Part shown: in pieces, positions 14,989-22,569 of the stretch | Position numbering within the stretch: position 1 is the first letter of the stretch | Layout: each line of letters starts with the position of its first letter | Assembly (NCBI RefSeq): GCF_029263575.1 | Contig: NZ_JAJUFV010000014.1 | Coordinates: 1-32,532 of the forward strand | Source: Microbacterium sp. | Lineage (GTDB): Bacteria > Actinomycetota > Actinomycetes > Actinomycetales > Microbacteriaceae | Direction: 5' to 3' | DNA length: 32,532 nt | Notes under the pieces: model-generated | The model's database searches: none | The model's input: only the letters and a program-made list of their open reading frames with translations | What the model was told of the DNA's origin: nothing | Made by a program: the position numbers and the translations under genes

Positions 14989-16491
14989 CTACTTCATCGT
15001 CGGGATGACGAAGCTCGCGCCCTCGCGCACCCCGTGCGCCGGCCAGCGGCTCGTCACCGTCTTGGTCTTGGTATAGAAGCGGAAGGCGTCGGGGCCGTGC
15101 TGGTTGAGGTCGCCGAAACCAGAGCGCTTCCATCCACCGAAGGTGAAGTAGGCGATCGGCACCGGAATGGGCACGTTCACACCGACCATGCCGACGTTCA
15201 CGCGTGCGGTGAAATCGCGAGCCGCGTCGCCGTCGCGGGTGAAGATCGCGACGCCGTTTCCGAACTCGTGATCGGATGCCATGGCCAGAGCCTCTTCGTA
15301 GTCGGCTGCGCGTGCGATCACGAGCACAGGCCCGAACACCTCTTCACGGTAGATCGTCATGTCGCGGGTGACGTGGTCGAACAGCGTGGGTCCGAGGTAA
15401 AAGCCCTCTTCGTGACCGTCCACGGTGAAGCCGCGCCCGTCAGCGAGCAGCGTCGCGCCCTCGTCGATGCCCTGTTGGATGTAACCTTCGACGCGCTCGA
15501 GCGCCGAACGCGCGACGAGTGGTCCGTAGTCGACGTCGTCGGCGAGTGCGGGGCCAACGCGCAACTGCCCGACCCGTTCGGTGAGTTTGACGGCGAGCGC
15601 CTCGGCGGTCTCTTCGCCCACCGGCACGGCAACCGAGATCGCCATGCAGCGCTCGCCCGCCGAGCCGTAGCCGGCTCCGATGAGAGCGTCGGCGACCTGC
15701 TCGAGGTCAGCGTCGGGCATGACGATCATATGGTTCTTCGCACCACCGAAGCACTGAGCGCGTTTGCCGTGGGTAGCGGCGGTCGTGTAGATGTATTCAG
15801 CGATCGGGGTCGAGCCGACGAAGCCGATCGCGCGCACGCGCTCGTCCGTGAGCAGGGTGTCGACGGCCTCTTTGTCGCCGTGCACGACGTTGAAGATGCC
15901 CGCGGGTAGCCCCGCTTCGACGAACAGCTCGGCCAGGCGCACCGGCACGGAGGGGTCCCGCTCGCTGGGCTTGAGGACGAAGGCGTTTCCGGCGGCGATC
16001 GCGGGCCCGGCCTTCCACAGCGGAATCATGGCGGGGAAGTTGAACGGCGTGATGCCGGCGACGACACCCAGCGGCTGGCGCATCGAGTAGACGTCGATGC
16101 CCGTTCCGACCTCGGTGGAGTACTCGCCTTTCAGCAGGTGGGGAGCGCCCGCGGCGAACTCGACGACGTCGAGGCCGCGCAGGATGTCACCCTTGGCATC
16201 GTCGAACGTCTTGCCATGCTCGCTGGAGAGAAGCGTGGCGAGCGAATCCATGTCGCGATGCACGAGTTCGAGGAATTTCAGCAGCACACGCGCCCGCTTC
16301 TGCGGGTTGGTCGCTGCCCACGCGGGCTGCGCCGCCTCGGCGTTCGCGATGACCGCGTGTACGTCTTCGGCGGAGGCCAGCGGAACCCGGGCCTGCACCG
16401 CGCCGCGGCTCGGGTCGTAGACGTCGCTGAAGCGGCCAGCGTCCGGGGTATGGAGCGATCCGCCTATGAAGTGAGGAATGGTACGAGTCAT
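14989..16491 (-). CDS. mmsA: Methylmalonate-semialdehyde dehydrogenase (CoA-acylating)
   Basis: A 500-residue aldehyde dehydrogenase of MMSDH length. GITPFNFPAMIPLWK (oxyanion Asn151), GFVGSTPIAEYIY for NAD, the MMSDH signature CFGGAKNHMIVMPDAD, and catalytic Cys282 in SAGERCMAIS are all present. The CoA-dependent family turns methylmalonate semialdehyde into propionyl-CoA, CO2 and NADH, and some members act on malonate semialdehyde. It is first in the operon with the acyl-CoA dehydrogenase and mmsB. The ATG has AAGGGA about 9 bp upstream. A TATAAA -10 and a 19-bp-arm palindrome lie ahead of it. Its product is a direct feed for the prp operon at the right of the window. Confidence 0.96.
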   Translation of the reverse strand: MTRTIPHFIGGSLHTPDAGRFSDVYDPSRGAVQARVPLASAEDVHAVIANAEAAQPAWAATNPQKRARVLLKFLELVHRDMDSLATLLSSEHGKTFDDAKGDILRGLDVVEFAAGAPHLLKGEYSTEVGTGIDVYSMRQPLGVVAGITPFNFPAMIPLWKAGPAIAAGNAFVLKPSERDPSVPVRLAELFVEAGLPAGIFNVVHGDKEAVDTLLTDERVRAIGFVGSTPIAEYIYTTAATHGKRAQCFGGAKNHMIVMPDADLEQVADALIGAGYGSAGERCMAISVAVPVGEETAEALAVKLTERVGQLRVGPALADDVDYGPLVARSALERVEGYIQQGIDEGATLLADGRGFTVDGHEEGFYLGPTLFDHVTRDMTIYREEVFGPVLVIARAADYEEALAMASDHEFGNGVAIFTRDGDAARDFTARVNVGMVGVNVPIPVPIAYFTFGGWKRSGFGDLNQHGPDAFRFYTKTKTVTSRWPAHGVREGASFVIPTMK

Positions 16492-16505
16492 TTTGTGATG
16501 TCCCT

Positions 16506-16525
16506 TCGTGCCTTCGTTGGCACGA
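16506..16525 (-). promoter_or_regulatory. Small hairpin in the mmsA leader
   Basis: TCGTGCC / GGCACGA arms (7 bp) with a 6-nt loop, between the predicted transcription start and the mmsA ribosome binding site. It could affect translation or be chance. Confidence 0.35.
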
Positions 16526-16532
16526 TGACCAT

Positions 16533-16583
16533 TTTATACGGACACCCAGAGATTTACTAGGGCACCCTAGTAAATCTCTGGGT
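16533..16583 (-). promoter_or_regulatory. mmsA promoter region with 19-bp perfect inverted repeat
   Basis: A minus-strand TATAAA (16538-16533) is a good -10 for mmsA. Directly upstream lies ACCCAGAGATTTACTAGGG (16544-16562) and its exact complement (16565-16583), separated only by CA. The dyad covers the expected -35 position (about 16556-16561), so a protein bound there would control mmsA and possibly the divergent gene at 16599. It is less GC-rich than its surroundings. The arms are unusually long for a normal operator. Confidence 0.7.
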
Positions 16584-16598
16584 CTGCGTACGGAACTC

Positions 16599-17468
16599 GT
16601 GCGGATCCACGGCGTTCGCACCCGAACAGTGGACGAGGAGGACGCTGACCCCATCGAGAACCCGTTCGAACGACAACGCGTCGACCGCGCTGCAAGAGCG
16701 CGCATCTACGCACCGCGCCTTCACTTCGGTCACCATTTCAGCCATCAGACAGCGGCTTCGCTGTGGGGTGCACCGCTGCCGCTGGAGTTCACTCCCGACG
16801 ACGAGCTCGCAGAGGCCGATGAACTTAGCTTGCATGTCAGCGCGACAGGCGCAGTCCCCTTCCCCCGCGCGGCAGGCATCGTCGGCCATCGCACTCTTGC
16901 AAGCCTGACCGCGGTCACCCAGCACAAGGCTCTTCGCGTCTCTACATCGGCGGCGACCTGGGTCGCACTCGGCACGCTGCCGCTTTTCGATCTCGTCGCT
17001 CTCGGCGACTATTTCTGCCGTCGGTGGCGTTGCGGATATGGCCGAAAGAATGTCGGACGCGCTCCGCTTGCCACCCTCGATGGCCTGCGCGCGATGCTCG
17101 AAGCAGGACGACGCCGCGGCGCCGCGCGACTTCGCGAGGCGATGGAGCTGATCCGAGAAGACTCTTGGTCGCCGCGAGAGACTCAGGTACGGTGCCTCCT
17201 GGTCTCAGCTGGACTTCCCGAGCCTGACTTGAACATCGACATCTTCGATGCCTACGGTCGTTTCCTCGGCTGTGGCGACATGGTGTATCCGCAGCATGGC
17301 GTGATCGTGGAGTATCACGGCATCCTCCACGCCGAGCGCTGGGCCAAGGATATCGAGCGGATAGCAGCCCTGCGCGCTGCTGGCTGGACGGTGATCGAAG
17401 TCACAGCGCCGTTGCTGAAGACCCCCACCGAACTAGCGAGTCGGGTTTCAGCCGCCCTCCGTGCCTGA
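16599..17468 (+). CDS. DUF559/Vsr-like endonuclease-fold protein
   Basis: A 289-residue protein common in actinobacteria but without known function. The N-terminal two thirds include FSHQTAASLWGAPLP and a PLFDLVALGDYFCR segment, which resemble the AbiEi-like winged-helix region of these proteins. Residues about 200-280 (CGDMVYPQHGVIVEYHGILH, then RIAALRAAGWTVIEVT) match the DUF559 restriction-endonuclease-like core. In the core the usual EYDG reads EYHG, so a metal ligand may be lost. The GTG at 16599 has no strong ribosome binding site, and the true start is uncertain. It is divergent to mmsA and ends at a strong terminator. Confidence 0.75.
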   Translation: MRIHGVRTRTVDEEDADPIENPFERQRVDRAARARIYAPRLHFGHHFSHQTAASLWGAPLPLEFTPDDELAEADELSLHVSATGAVPFPRAAGIVGHRTLASLTAVTQHKALRVSTSAATWVALGTLPLFDLVALGDYFCRRWRCGYGRKNVGRAPLATLDGLRAMLEAGRRRGAARLREAMELIREDSWSPRETQVRCLLVSAGLPEPDLNIDIFDAYGRFLGCGDMVYPQHGVIVEYHGILHAERWAKDIERIAALRAAGWTVIEVTAPLLKTPTELASRVSAALRA

Positions 17469-17612
17469 GCCTGCGTTCGAGCGAGAAGAAGCGTTCGCTC
17501 CACGTTCACCTGCCGGTCACCTTCGTCGCCTACAACTGCTGTTGCGCGGAAGTCTTCAGACCGGAACGGGTAGTCACGAGCTTTCCGCGCCACGGTGAGC
17601 GCAGCTCCCAGA

Positions 17613-17644
17613 AGACCCCCGCCGAATCGGGTCGGCGGGGGTCT
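17613..17644. terminator. Bidirectional terminator hairpin
   Basis: AGACCCCCGCCGA (17613-17625) and its exact complement (17632-17644) form a 13-bp stem with a 6-nt loop, followed on the plus strand by CTCTTC. It lies between the convergent genes ending at 17468 and 17676 and can serve both. Confidence 0.85.
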
Positions 17645-17675
17645 CTCTTCACCTGCGGCTGGATGGCCGACGAGA

Positions 17676-19130
17676 TCACTCCCAGGTGACGGTCGGGTTC
17701 TCCTCGGCGAAGTCGACGGAGGGACTGTTCATGTAGCCGCCGAACCACACGTCGAACTCGGCGGTCTGGCCGTCCTTCTTGCCCTGGATCGTCATGTCGA
17801 CGTCGACGGAATCGTACGTCGACACCAGCGTGGGCGTGCTGTAGTCGGCCTCCGGCTCCATACCGTCGAGGTCTTTCTGCCCCTCGGCCGTGATGGTCCG
17901 CGTGACGGTGCCGTCCACCGGGGTGTAGCCCTGCAGATCGATGTCGGTGAGGTCCATGCCGCAGGGTGTCGTGAGCGTCTTCATCGCGACGCACTCTTCG
18001 ACAGCGGCGCGCACCAGCGACCGGAAGGTCTCGGCCCCCTCGTCGGTGAGCACCGGGTACAGATCCCAGAAGTCCTCGCCGTCGTCGTCTTCCACGACCG
18101 TGAAGGTGTCGACGTCGGAGTCGATGGCGAACTGCTCGTACCCCAGCGCGAGCTGATAGGTACCCGGGAACAGCGCGACAGATTCGTCACCCGGCTCAGC
18201 ACCGTTGACCGTCAGCCCCAGGCCTTCGAAATTCGAGAGCATCGTCGTGACGACGCCATCGTAGAGCACCCAGTCGTTGGCCGACTTGTACACCTCGAAC
18301 TCACGCTCGACCGTCTCGCCTCCGATCGAGAACGATGCCGAGACTTCCGTGCGGGCGTAATCCTCGACGGCTTCTGACTCTTCGACGACGATGTCTGTGA
18401 TGGGTGCGAGCTCGAGGGAGGCGGCGAGAACCTCATCGGTGAGCAGGCTGTCGTCAGCGTAGGTATCGATGAACTCGAGCGCGGCCTCGGCATCACCTTC
18501 AGATATCGCCGTGAGGTATTCCTCCACGACGCCGGATGCCGTCTGCGACGGCCCGCGCAGCATCATGGGAACGACGATCACAGCGGCGATGATCAGCACG
18601 AGCGCGACGCCACCGCCGATGAGACCGAACAGCAGCCCCTTCGACATCGGCTTCTTCGGCGCCGGGGCAGGAGCGGAGTACGCACCAACGGGATAGCCGT
18701 TCGCCTGGTAGCCACCCTGCTGCGCACCGGGGTAGGCGTTCGCCCCGTAGGCGTCAGCGGGCTGCTGTGCGTAGGCGCCCGCGGGCTGCTGCGCGTAGGC
18801 GTCAGTGGGATCGTGCGGAGCCGCTCCCGGGTAACCGGGCGCGGCCGGCGTAGCCGAGTATGCGGCGGCCGGTTCGGATGCCGGCGGAACAACCGGCTCC
18901 ACCGGGGCGGGCGGCACAACGGCTTCCGCAGCGGCAACCGGCTCACTCACGGCAGGAGCCGCGGGCGCAGCAGGAGTCTCCGGCGCAGCGGGCGCCTCAG
19001 CCGCAGCGGGCACCTCGGCGGGCGCCTCGGGAGCAGCACTTTCAGACGACAGCGAGGTGGCGAAGTCGTGCTGCCCTGAGGTCACGTCAGCAGAGTCGGG
19101 CGCGGAATTGTCCGGATTCTCATTGGTCAC
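17676..19130 (-). CDS. Single-pass membrane protein with Pro/Ala-rich N-terminus, DUF4878-like
   Basis: A 484-residue protein. Residues 1 to about 155 are rich in Ala, Pro, Glu and Tyr-Gln and look cytosolic and disordered, with AYAQQPA repeats. One transmembrane segment follows (GLLFGLIGGGVALVLIIAAVIVVPMML), preceded by KKPMSKG. The outer part begins like DUF4878/lumazine-binding-like modules (TASGVVEEYLTAISEGDAEAALEFID) and continues with strand-rich sequence. The layout is typical of actinobacterial surface proteins of unknown role. The GTG at 19130, with AGGG about 5 bp ahead, is chosen over an upstream frame opening. No operon partner is evident; the next gene upstream is separated by 66 bp. 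Confidence 0.82.
   Translation of the reverse strand: MTNENPDNSAPDSADVTSGQHDFATSLSSESAAPEAPAEVPAAAEAPAAPETPAAPAAPAVSEPVAAAEAVVPPAPVEPVVPPASEPAAAYSATPAAPGYPGAAPHDPTDAYAQQPAGAYAQQPADAYGANAYPGAQQGGYQANGYPVGAYSAPAPAPKKPMSKGLLFGLIGGGVALVLIIAAVIVVPMMLRGPSQTASGVVEEYLTAISEGDAEAALEFIDTYADDSLLTDEVLAASLELAPITDIVVEESEAVEDYARTEVSASFSIGGETVEREFEVYKSANDWVLYDGVVTTMLSNFEGLGLTVNGAEPGDESVALFPGTYQLALGYEQFAIDSDVDTFTVVEDDDGEDFWDLYPVLTDEGAETFRSLVRAAVEECVAMKTLTTPCGMDLTDIDLQGYTPVDGTVTRTITAEGQKDLDGMEPEADYSTPTLVSTYDSVDVDMTIQGKKDGQTAEFDVWFGGYMNSPSVDFAEENPTVTWE
18747..18804. repeat. 24-bp tandem repeat, about 2.4 copies
   Basis: Units at 18747-18770 and 18771-18794 differ at four positions, and a partial third begins at 18795. 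They encode an 8-residue AYAQQPA(D/G) repeat in the membrane protein's N-terminal tail. Such repeats vary in copy number between strains. Confidence 0.75.
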
Positions 19131-19196
19131 GAGCCCTATGATATTGCCGCCGCGATGCGCTGCTGGCACGTTGATGCCTCCATGCGCATAACGTGA

Positions 19197-20108
19197 TCAG
19201 AACGCAGTGATTCGCCAGGATGCCTCGGCGACAGCGCCCGGTTCGAGCACCGTGAGGTCGACACCCGAGTTGAACGCATCGGGCGGACAGGTCATCGGTT
19301 CGACGGCAAGGCCGCTGCGGTGCATCCGTTCGTCGGCATGGTCGGCGGTGTGCACCTGAACCCACGGGCAGCGCTCGTCCCAGCGCATCGCAACCCCGTG
19401 CCCGTCCGCTCCGGCAACGCGCACCTCGGCCGCCCCATGCACAGCGGCGAGCGCGGTGAAGGCATGGTCGATGAAGACGTCGCCGATCGCGCACGGTTCA
19501 CGAAAGTCCCACTGAGGGTGCTGATCGATGCTCTCGACGGCGACCGGGCTCAGCCGGTCGTCTGTGACGGTGAGCACTTCAGATGCCGGCAGCGTGAGTA
19601 CCCAGTCATCGACGCATCCTGCGCCGGCCACCAGGTACGGGTGCGGGCCGGTTCCCCAGGGCGCAGCATCCGGCCCGAGGTTGTGCGCCCTCACTGTCTG
19701 GGCGAGCCCGTCGGCGTCGAGGCGGTATTCGACCTCGACGCCGACCCGGAACGGGTAGCCGCTCTGCGGCTCGATCGTGGCAGCCAGCACCACCCGGTCG
19801 GACTCGACGACGCGATCGGTGAACTCTGCCCAGGCGAGCAGTCCGTGCAGCGCATGCCCTCGCTCTGGCTCGGTGAGCGCAAGCTGATGTTCGTCGCCGC
19901 GAAACGCGTAGCGCCCGTCGACGACGCGGTTCGGCCAGGGAGCGAGCGTGGCTCCCCGGTACACCGGCCGCACCTCGTCGGCGTCGAACGGCACCACGAG
20001 GTCGCGACCATGGTGTCTCAGCATCCGCAGCGAAGCTCCGACGCTGACGACCGCTGCCTCGTACTCACCGGAGCTCAGCGTGAATTGACGCCCAGAACGC
20101 GGGGTCAC
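19197..20108 (-). CDS. Aldose 1-epimerase family protein
   Basis: A 303-residue galactose mutarotase-like protein. APWPNRVVDGRYAFRG and ERGHALHGLLAW form the sugar-binding region with the first conserved His; GTGPHPYL holds the catalytic His, and LAVEPMTCPPDAFNSG the catalytic Glu. It interconverts alpha and beta forms of a free hexose in the cytosol. The start is a GTG with a purine-rich GAGAGAGAT ahead. It follows the MerR gene on the same strand after 45 bp containing a hairpin; no functional link to MerR is evident. Confidence 0.93.
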   Translation of the reverse strand: MTPRSGRQFTLSSGEYEAAVVSVGASLRMLRHHGRDLVVPFDADEVRPVYRGATLAPWPNRVVDGRYAFRGDEHQLALTEPERGHALHGLLAWAEFTDRVVESDRVVLAATIEPQSGYPFRVGVEVEYRLDADGLAQTVRAHNLGPDAAPWGTGPHPYLVAGAGCVDDWVLTLPASEVLTVTDDRLSPVAVESIDQHPQWDFREPCAIGDVFIDHAFTALAAVHGAAEVRVAGADGHGVAMRWDERCPWVQVHTADHADERMHRSGLAVEPMTCPPDAFNSGVDLTVLEPGAVAEASWRITAF

Positions 20109-20120
20109 GATATCTCTCTC

Positions 20121-20154
20121 ATCGCCCCCGACGATATCGGGTCGTCCGGGCGAT
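20121..20154 (-). terminator. Imperfect hairpin between the merR-type gene and aldose epimerase
   Basis: ATCGCCC/GGGCGAT and GACGA/TCGTC stack into a 12-bp stem with a small bulge, overlapping the end of the MerR gene. There is no T-run after it on the minus strand, so it may be only a weak terminator or an mRNA hairpin. Confidence 0.4.
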
Positions 20155-21197
20155 CAGGTCGAGGTGCGTCCGATCGTGCCGAGAATCGCCTCGGAGAGCC
20201 AGTGCCCGAAGCGGGCCAGCCGGGACGGCTGATCTGCTTCCGAGCTCGCCGGCCGCGCCAGATCTGCCGCCGGGTGCGGCTGGTCGTTGATGATGGCGAC
20301 CAGTTCGAGGTAGCGCCCCTCGGTCGCGCGGTATTCCTCGTGCGACAGCGCCTGCGCTGTGAGGGCGTCGACCTGCTCGTACACCCGCGCCAGGCGGCGG
20401 CGAAGGTCATCGTCGCCAACGGCACCCGCGGCTGTCGCGCTCTGCATCACGAACTCGTCAGCGAGCAGAATCACCCGCGGGTCGCTGGGTGCGTGCTGCG
20501 CCTCCCACGCCGCGCTGAGCGTCGGCATCAGGTCGGCGCCCGCTGAATTGATGAACTCCTGCACCGGTTCGGCGGCCATCTTCTCGCCGACCTCGGTCGC
20601 ATACGTCTCACGCAGGTAGGCACGAGTCCGCTCGCGGAATGCGTCGTCCTGCAGCAGCTCCGCAAGGCTGATCCACGCGTCGAGCTGCTCGGGCGTCGGG
20701 TCGTCAGCCAACCGCGGGTGCGCGTCTCGCAGCTTCCGGACCGCGTACTCGCCAAGCCCGTCGGAGACGCTTTCGAGGAAGTCATCGATCACTCGCTGAC
20801 GCTCTGCATCCGACATCGCCACAAGACGCTGCAGCAGCTTCGCGCGCTGTGCGCTGGAGTCATTTCGCACGAGCGCACGCAACACGGCACGTCGGGACTG
20901 CATCTCTCTCGCCCGGCTCTCGACGACATCGAGGTGTTCGGCGAGCAGATCGCGCAACGAGACGACGCCGGTGAGCACGCGTCGGATCTGGTCGAGCCCG
21001 GTGTCGAGGTCGCGCAGGGTGCGGATGAACTCGAATCGAGCGACGGCTTCCAGGTCGTACAGCCGGTGGCCGCCATCGGTCTCGTCAGTGGGCGGAACGA
21101 GGCCTTCGTCGGAATAGAAACGGATGGCGCTGACGCTCAGGCCCGTACGTCGAGCGACATCGCCAATGGCGTGGAGAGTGTGGTCTGTATCGTTCAT
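20154..21197 (-). CDS. MerR-family transcriptional regulator
   Basis: A 347-residue regulator. The N-terminal MerR domain is clear: HAIGDVARRTGLSVSAIRFYSDEGLVPP, GGHRLYDLEAVARFEFIRTLRDLDTGLDQIRR. A long C-terminal region of about 230 mostly helical residues replaces the short metal-binding tail of classical MerR, so a ligand is more likely organic or peptide-like than a metal ion. The ATG at 21197 has GGAG just upstream; a GTG at 21206 is possible. The operator-like triple half-site at 21215-21237 lies directly ahead, which suggests self-control. The alditol oxidase gene ends 80 bp upstream on the same strand. Confidence 0.93.
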   Translation of the reverse strand: MNDTDHTLHAIGDVARRTGLSVSAIRFYSDEGLVPPTDETDGGHRLYDLEAVARFEFIRTLRDLDTGLDQIRRVLTGVVSLRDLLAEHLDVVESRAREMQSRRAVLRALVRNDSSAQRAKLLQRLVAMSDAERQRVIDDFLESVSDGLGEYAVRKLRDAHPRLADDPTPEQLDAWISLAELLQDDAFRERTRAYLRETYATEVGEKMAAEPVQEFINSAGADLMPTLSAAWEAQHAPSDPRVILLADEFVMQSATAAGAVGDDDLRRRLARVYEQVDALTAQALSHEEYRATEGRYLELVAIINDQPHPAADLARPASSEADQPSRLARFGHWLSEAILGTIGRTST

Positions 21198-21214
21198 GTT
21201 CTCCACTGTGGGTG

Positions 21215-21237
21215 CTCAAGTGACTTGAGGTTCAAGT
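21215..21237. promoter_or_regulatory. Three-half-site MerR-type operator
   Basis: CTCAAGT-G-ACTTGAG (21215-21229) is a 15-bp perfect dyad, and ACTTGA-GGT-TCAAGT (21223-21237) is a second dyad that shares its half-site. On the minus strand TTGAAC, a possible -35, overlaps the second dyad, and a MerR-like 19-bp spacer would follow. The -10 is weak. It lies 17 bp ahead of the merR-type start. Confidence 0.65.
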
Positions 21238-21276
21238 TCGGTCGAAGCGGATGCCGTGACCTACTGCCGAAGCGCG

Positions 21277-22536
21277 TCAGACCCCGAGCCGTCGCAGGTA
21301 GTCGTTGACGAATCGACGCTCGGGATCGACGCTCTCACGCAGTGCCGTGAAGTCACTCCAGCGCGGATAGCGCGCACGGACCTCGGCGGCGTCGAGCGTG
21401 TACACCTTGCCCCAGTGCGGTCGGGCCGACTGTGGCAGGGCCGCTTCGAGCGCCGGAAGAACGGCTCGAACGGCCGGCTCGTCACGCTTCCACGTGAAGT
21501 GCAGCCCGACAGTATCCGCCCCGAACGACGAACTGAGCCACAGGTCATCGCGTCTGACCGTGCGCATCTCACTCACATGCAGCACGGGGGCGATGCGATC
21601 GGCGAGGCCCCGCACGGCCTCGATCGCGGCGGGCGCATCCGCGCGGGGGACCAGATATTCGCTTTGAATCTCAGCACCCGCAGACGGCGTGAACTCCAGT
21701 TGAAAATGCGGCAACCGCTGGTGCCACGGGCCGGGGGTGCCGCCCTGAGCACTCGTCGCCTGCGGGTCGACGCCGAGGATCGGATGCCGCGGCCCCTCCG
21801 CCGCGCTCGCACCGAGCCGCTCGGCGAGCTCTGCTCGGTGCGCCGCCCGCTCGTCGGGCAGACGCTGCTTCACCCAGATCTGATCGGCGGCGTCGGTTCG
21901 CTGCCACGTCGAGAAGATGCTGACGTTCGTCCCCGCAGCGGTGACGGCATCCAGGTCGGAGACAATGGCATCCCACCGCGGATGCTCGTACACGTGCTGC
22001 GCGACCTCGTAGGTCGGCTCGACGTCGAGGGTGACGTCGACGGCGACACCGAGCGCGCCGAGGTTGATGACCGCGCCGTCGAACTCCGGCTCGCCGCGGG
22101 CGAATCGACGAGCGTCCCCCGTGGCGGTGATGATCGTCAGCGCCCGGACGGCGGACGAGAGCGACCCGATCGCGTCCCCGGAACCGTGTGTCCCCGTCGC
22201 GACAGCACCGGCGACCGAGATATGTGGCAGCGAGGCGAGACTGGCGAGGGCCAACTTCTGCCGCTCAAGAATCAGCGCGAGCTCGCCATATGGCACGCCG
22301 CCGCTGACGCGCACGGCATCCTGCGCCTCGTTCACCTCGATGACGCGCGGCATGCTATCCAGCGCCAGCAACGTGCCGTCAGTGTCGGCGATGTCGTTGA
22401 AGCTGTGCCGCGTGCCGAGCACCCGCACCTCTCCCCCGCGCGCGATGGCGGCACGCACAGCATCAAGAGATGCCGGGTGCTCGACCGTCGCCGCCCGGTA
22501 GCGAAGGTTTCCTGCCCAGTTATGCTCGACGGTCAT
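21277..22536 (-). CDS. Alditol oxidase (FAD-dependent, VAO family)
   Basis: A 419-residue protein that follows Streptomyces coelicolor alditol oxidase AldO along its whole length, as I remember that sequence. NWAGNLRYRA opens it, GTRHSFNDIAD gives His44 for covalent FAD, and SLPHISVAGAVATGTHGSG is the flavin site. PGPWHQRLPHFQLEFTPS, SEMRTV, HFTW and RPHWGKVYTLDAAE supply the Glu/Arg, Thr and Lys of the active site. Such enzymes oxidise the terminal hydroxyl of xylitol, sorbitol or glycerol to an aldehyde with O2, making H2O2. It lies between the merR-type gene and the malate synthase gene, all on the minus strand. Confidence 0.92.
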   Translation of the reverse strand: MTVEHNWAGNLRYRAATVEHPASLDAVRAAIARGGEVRVLGTRHSFNDIADTDGTLLALDSMPRVIEVNEAQDAVRVSGGVPYGELALILERQKLALASLASLPHISVAGAVATGTHGSGDAIGSLSSAVRALTIITATGDARRFARGEPEFDGAVINLGALGVAVDVTLDVEPTYEVAQHVYEHPRWDAIVSDLDAVTAAGTNVSIFSTWQRTDAADQIWVKQRLPDERAAHRAELAERLGASAAEGPRHPILGVDPQATSAQGGTPGPWHQRLPHFQLEFTPSAGAEIQSEYLVPRADAPAAIEAVRGLADRIAPVLHVSEMRTVRRDDLWLSSSFGADTVGLHFTWKRDEPAVRAVLPALEAALPQSARPHWGKVYTLDAAEVRARYPRWSDFTALRESVDPERRFVNDYLRRLGV

Positions 22537-22569
22537 GGCGTCATCGTAGCGACACCGCGCCGGTGGAGA

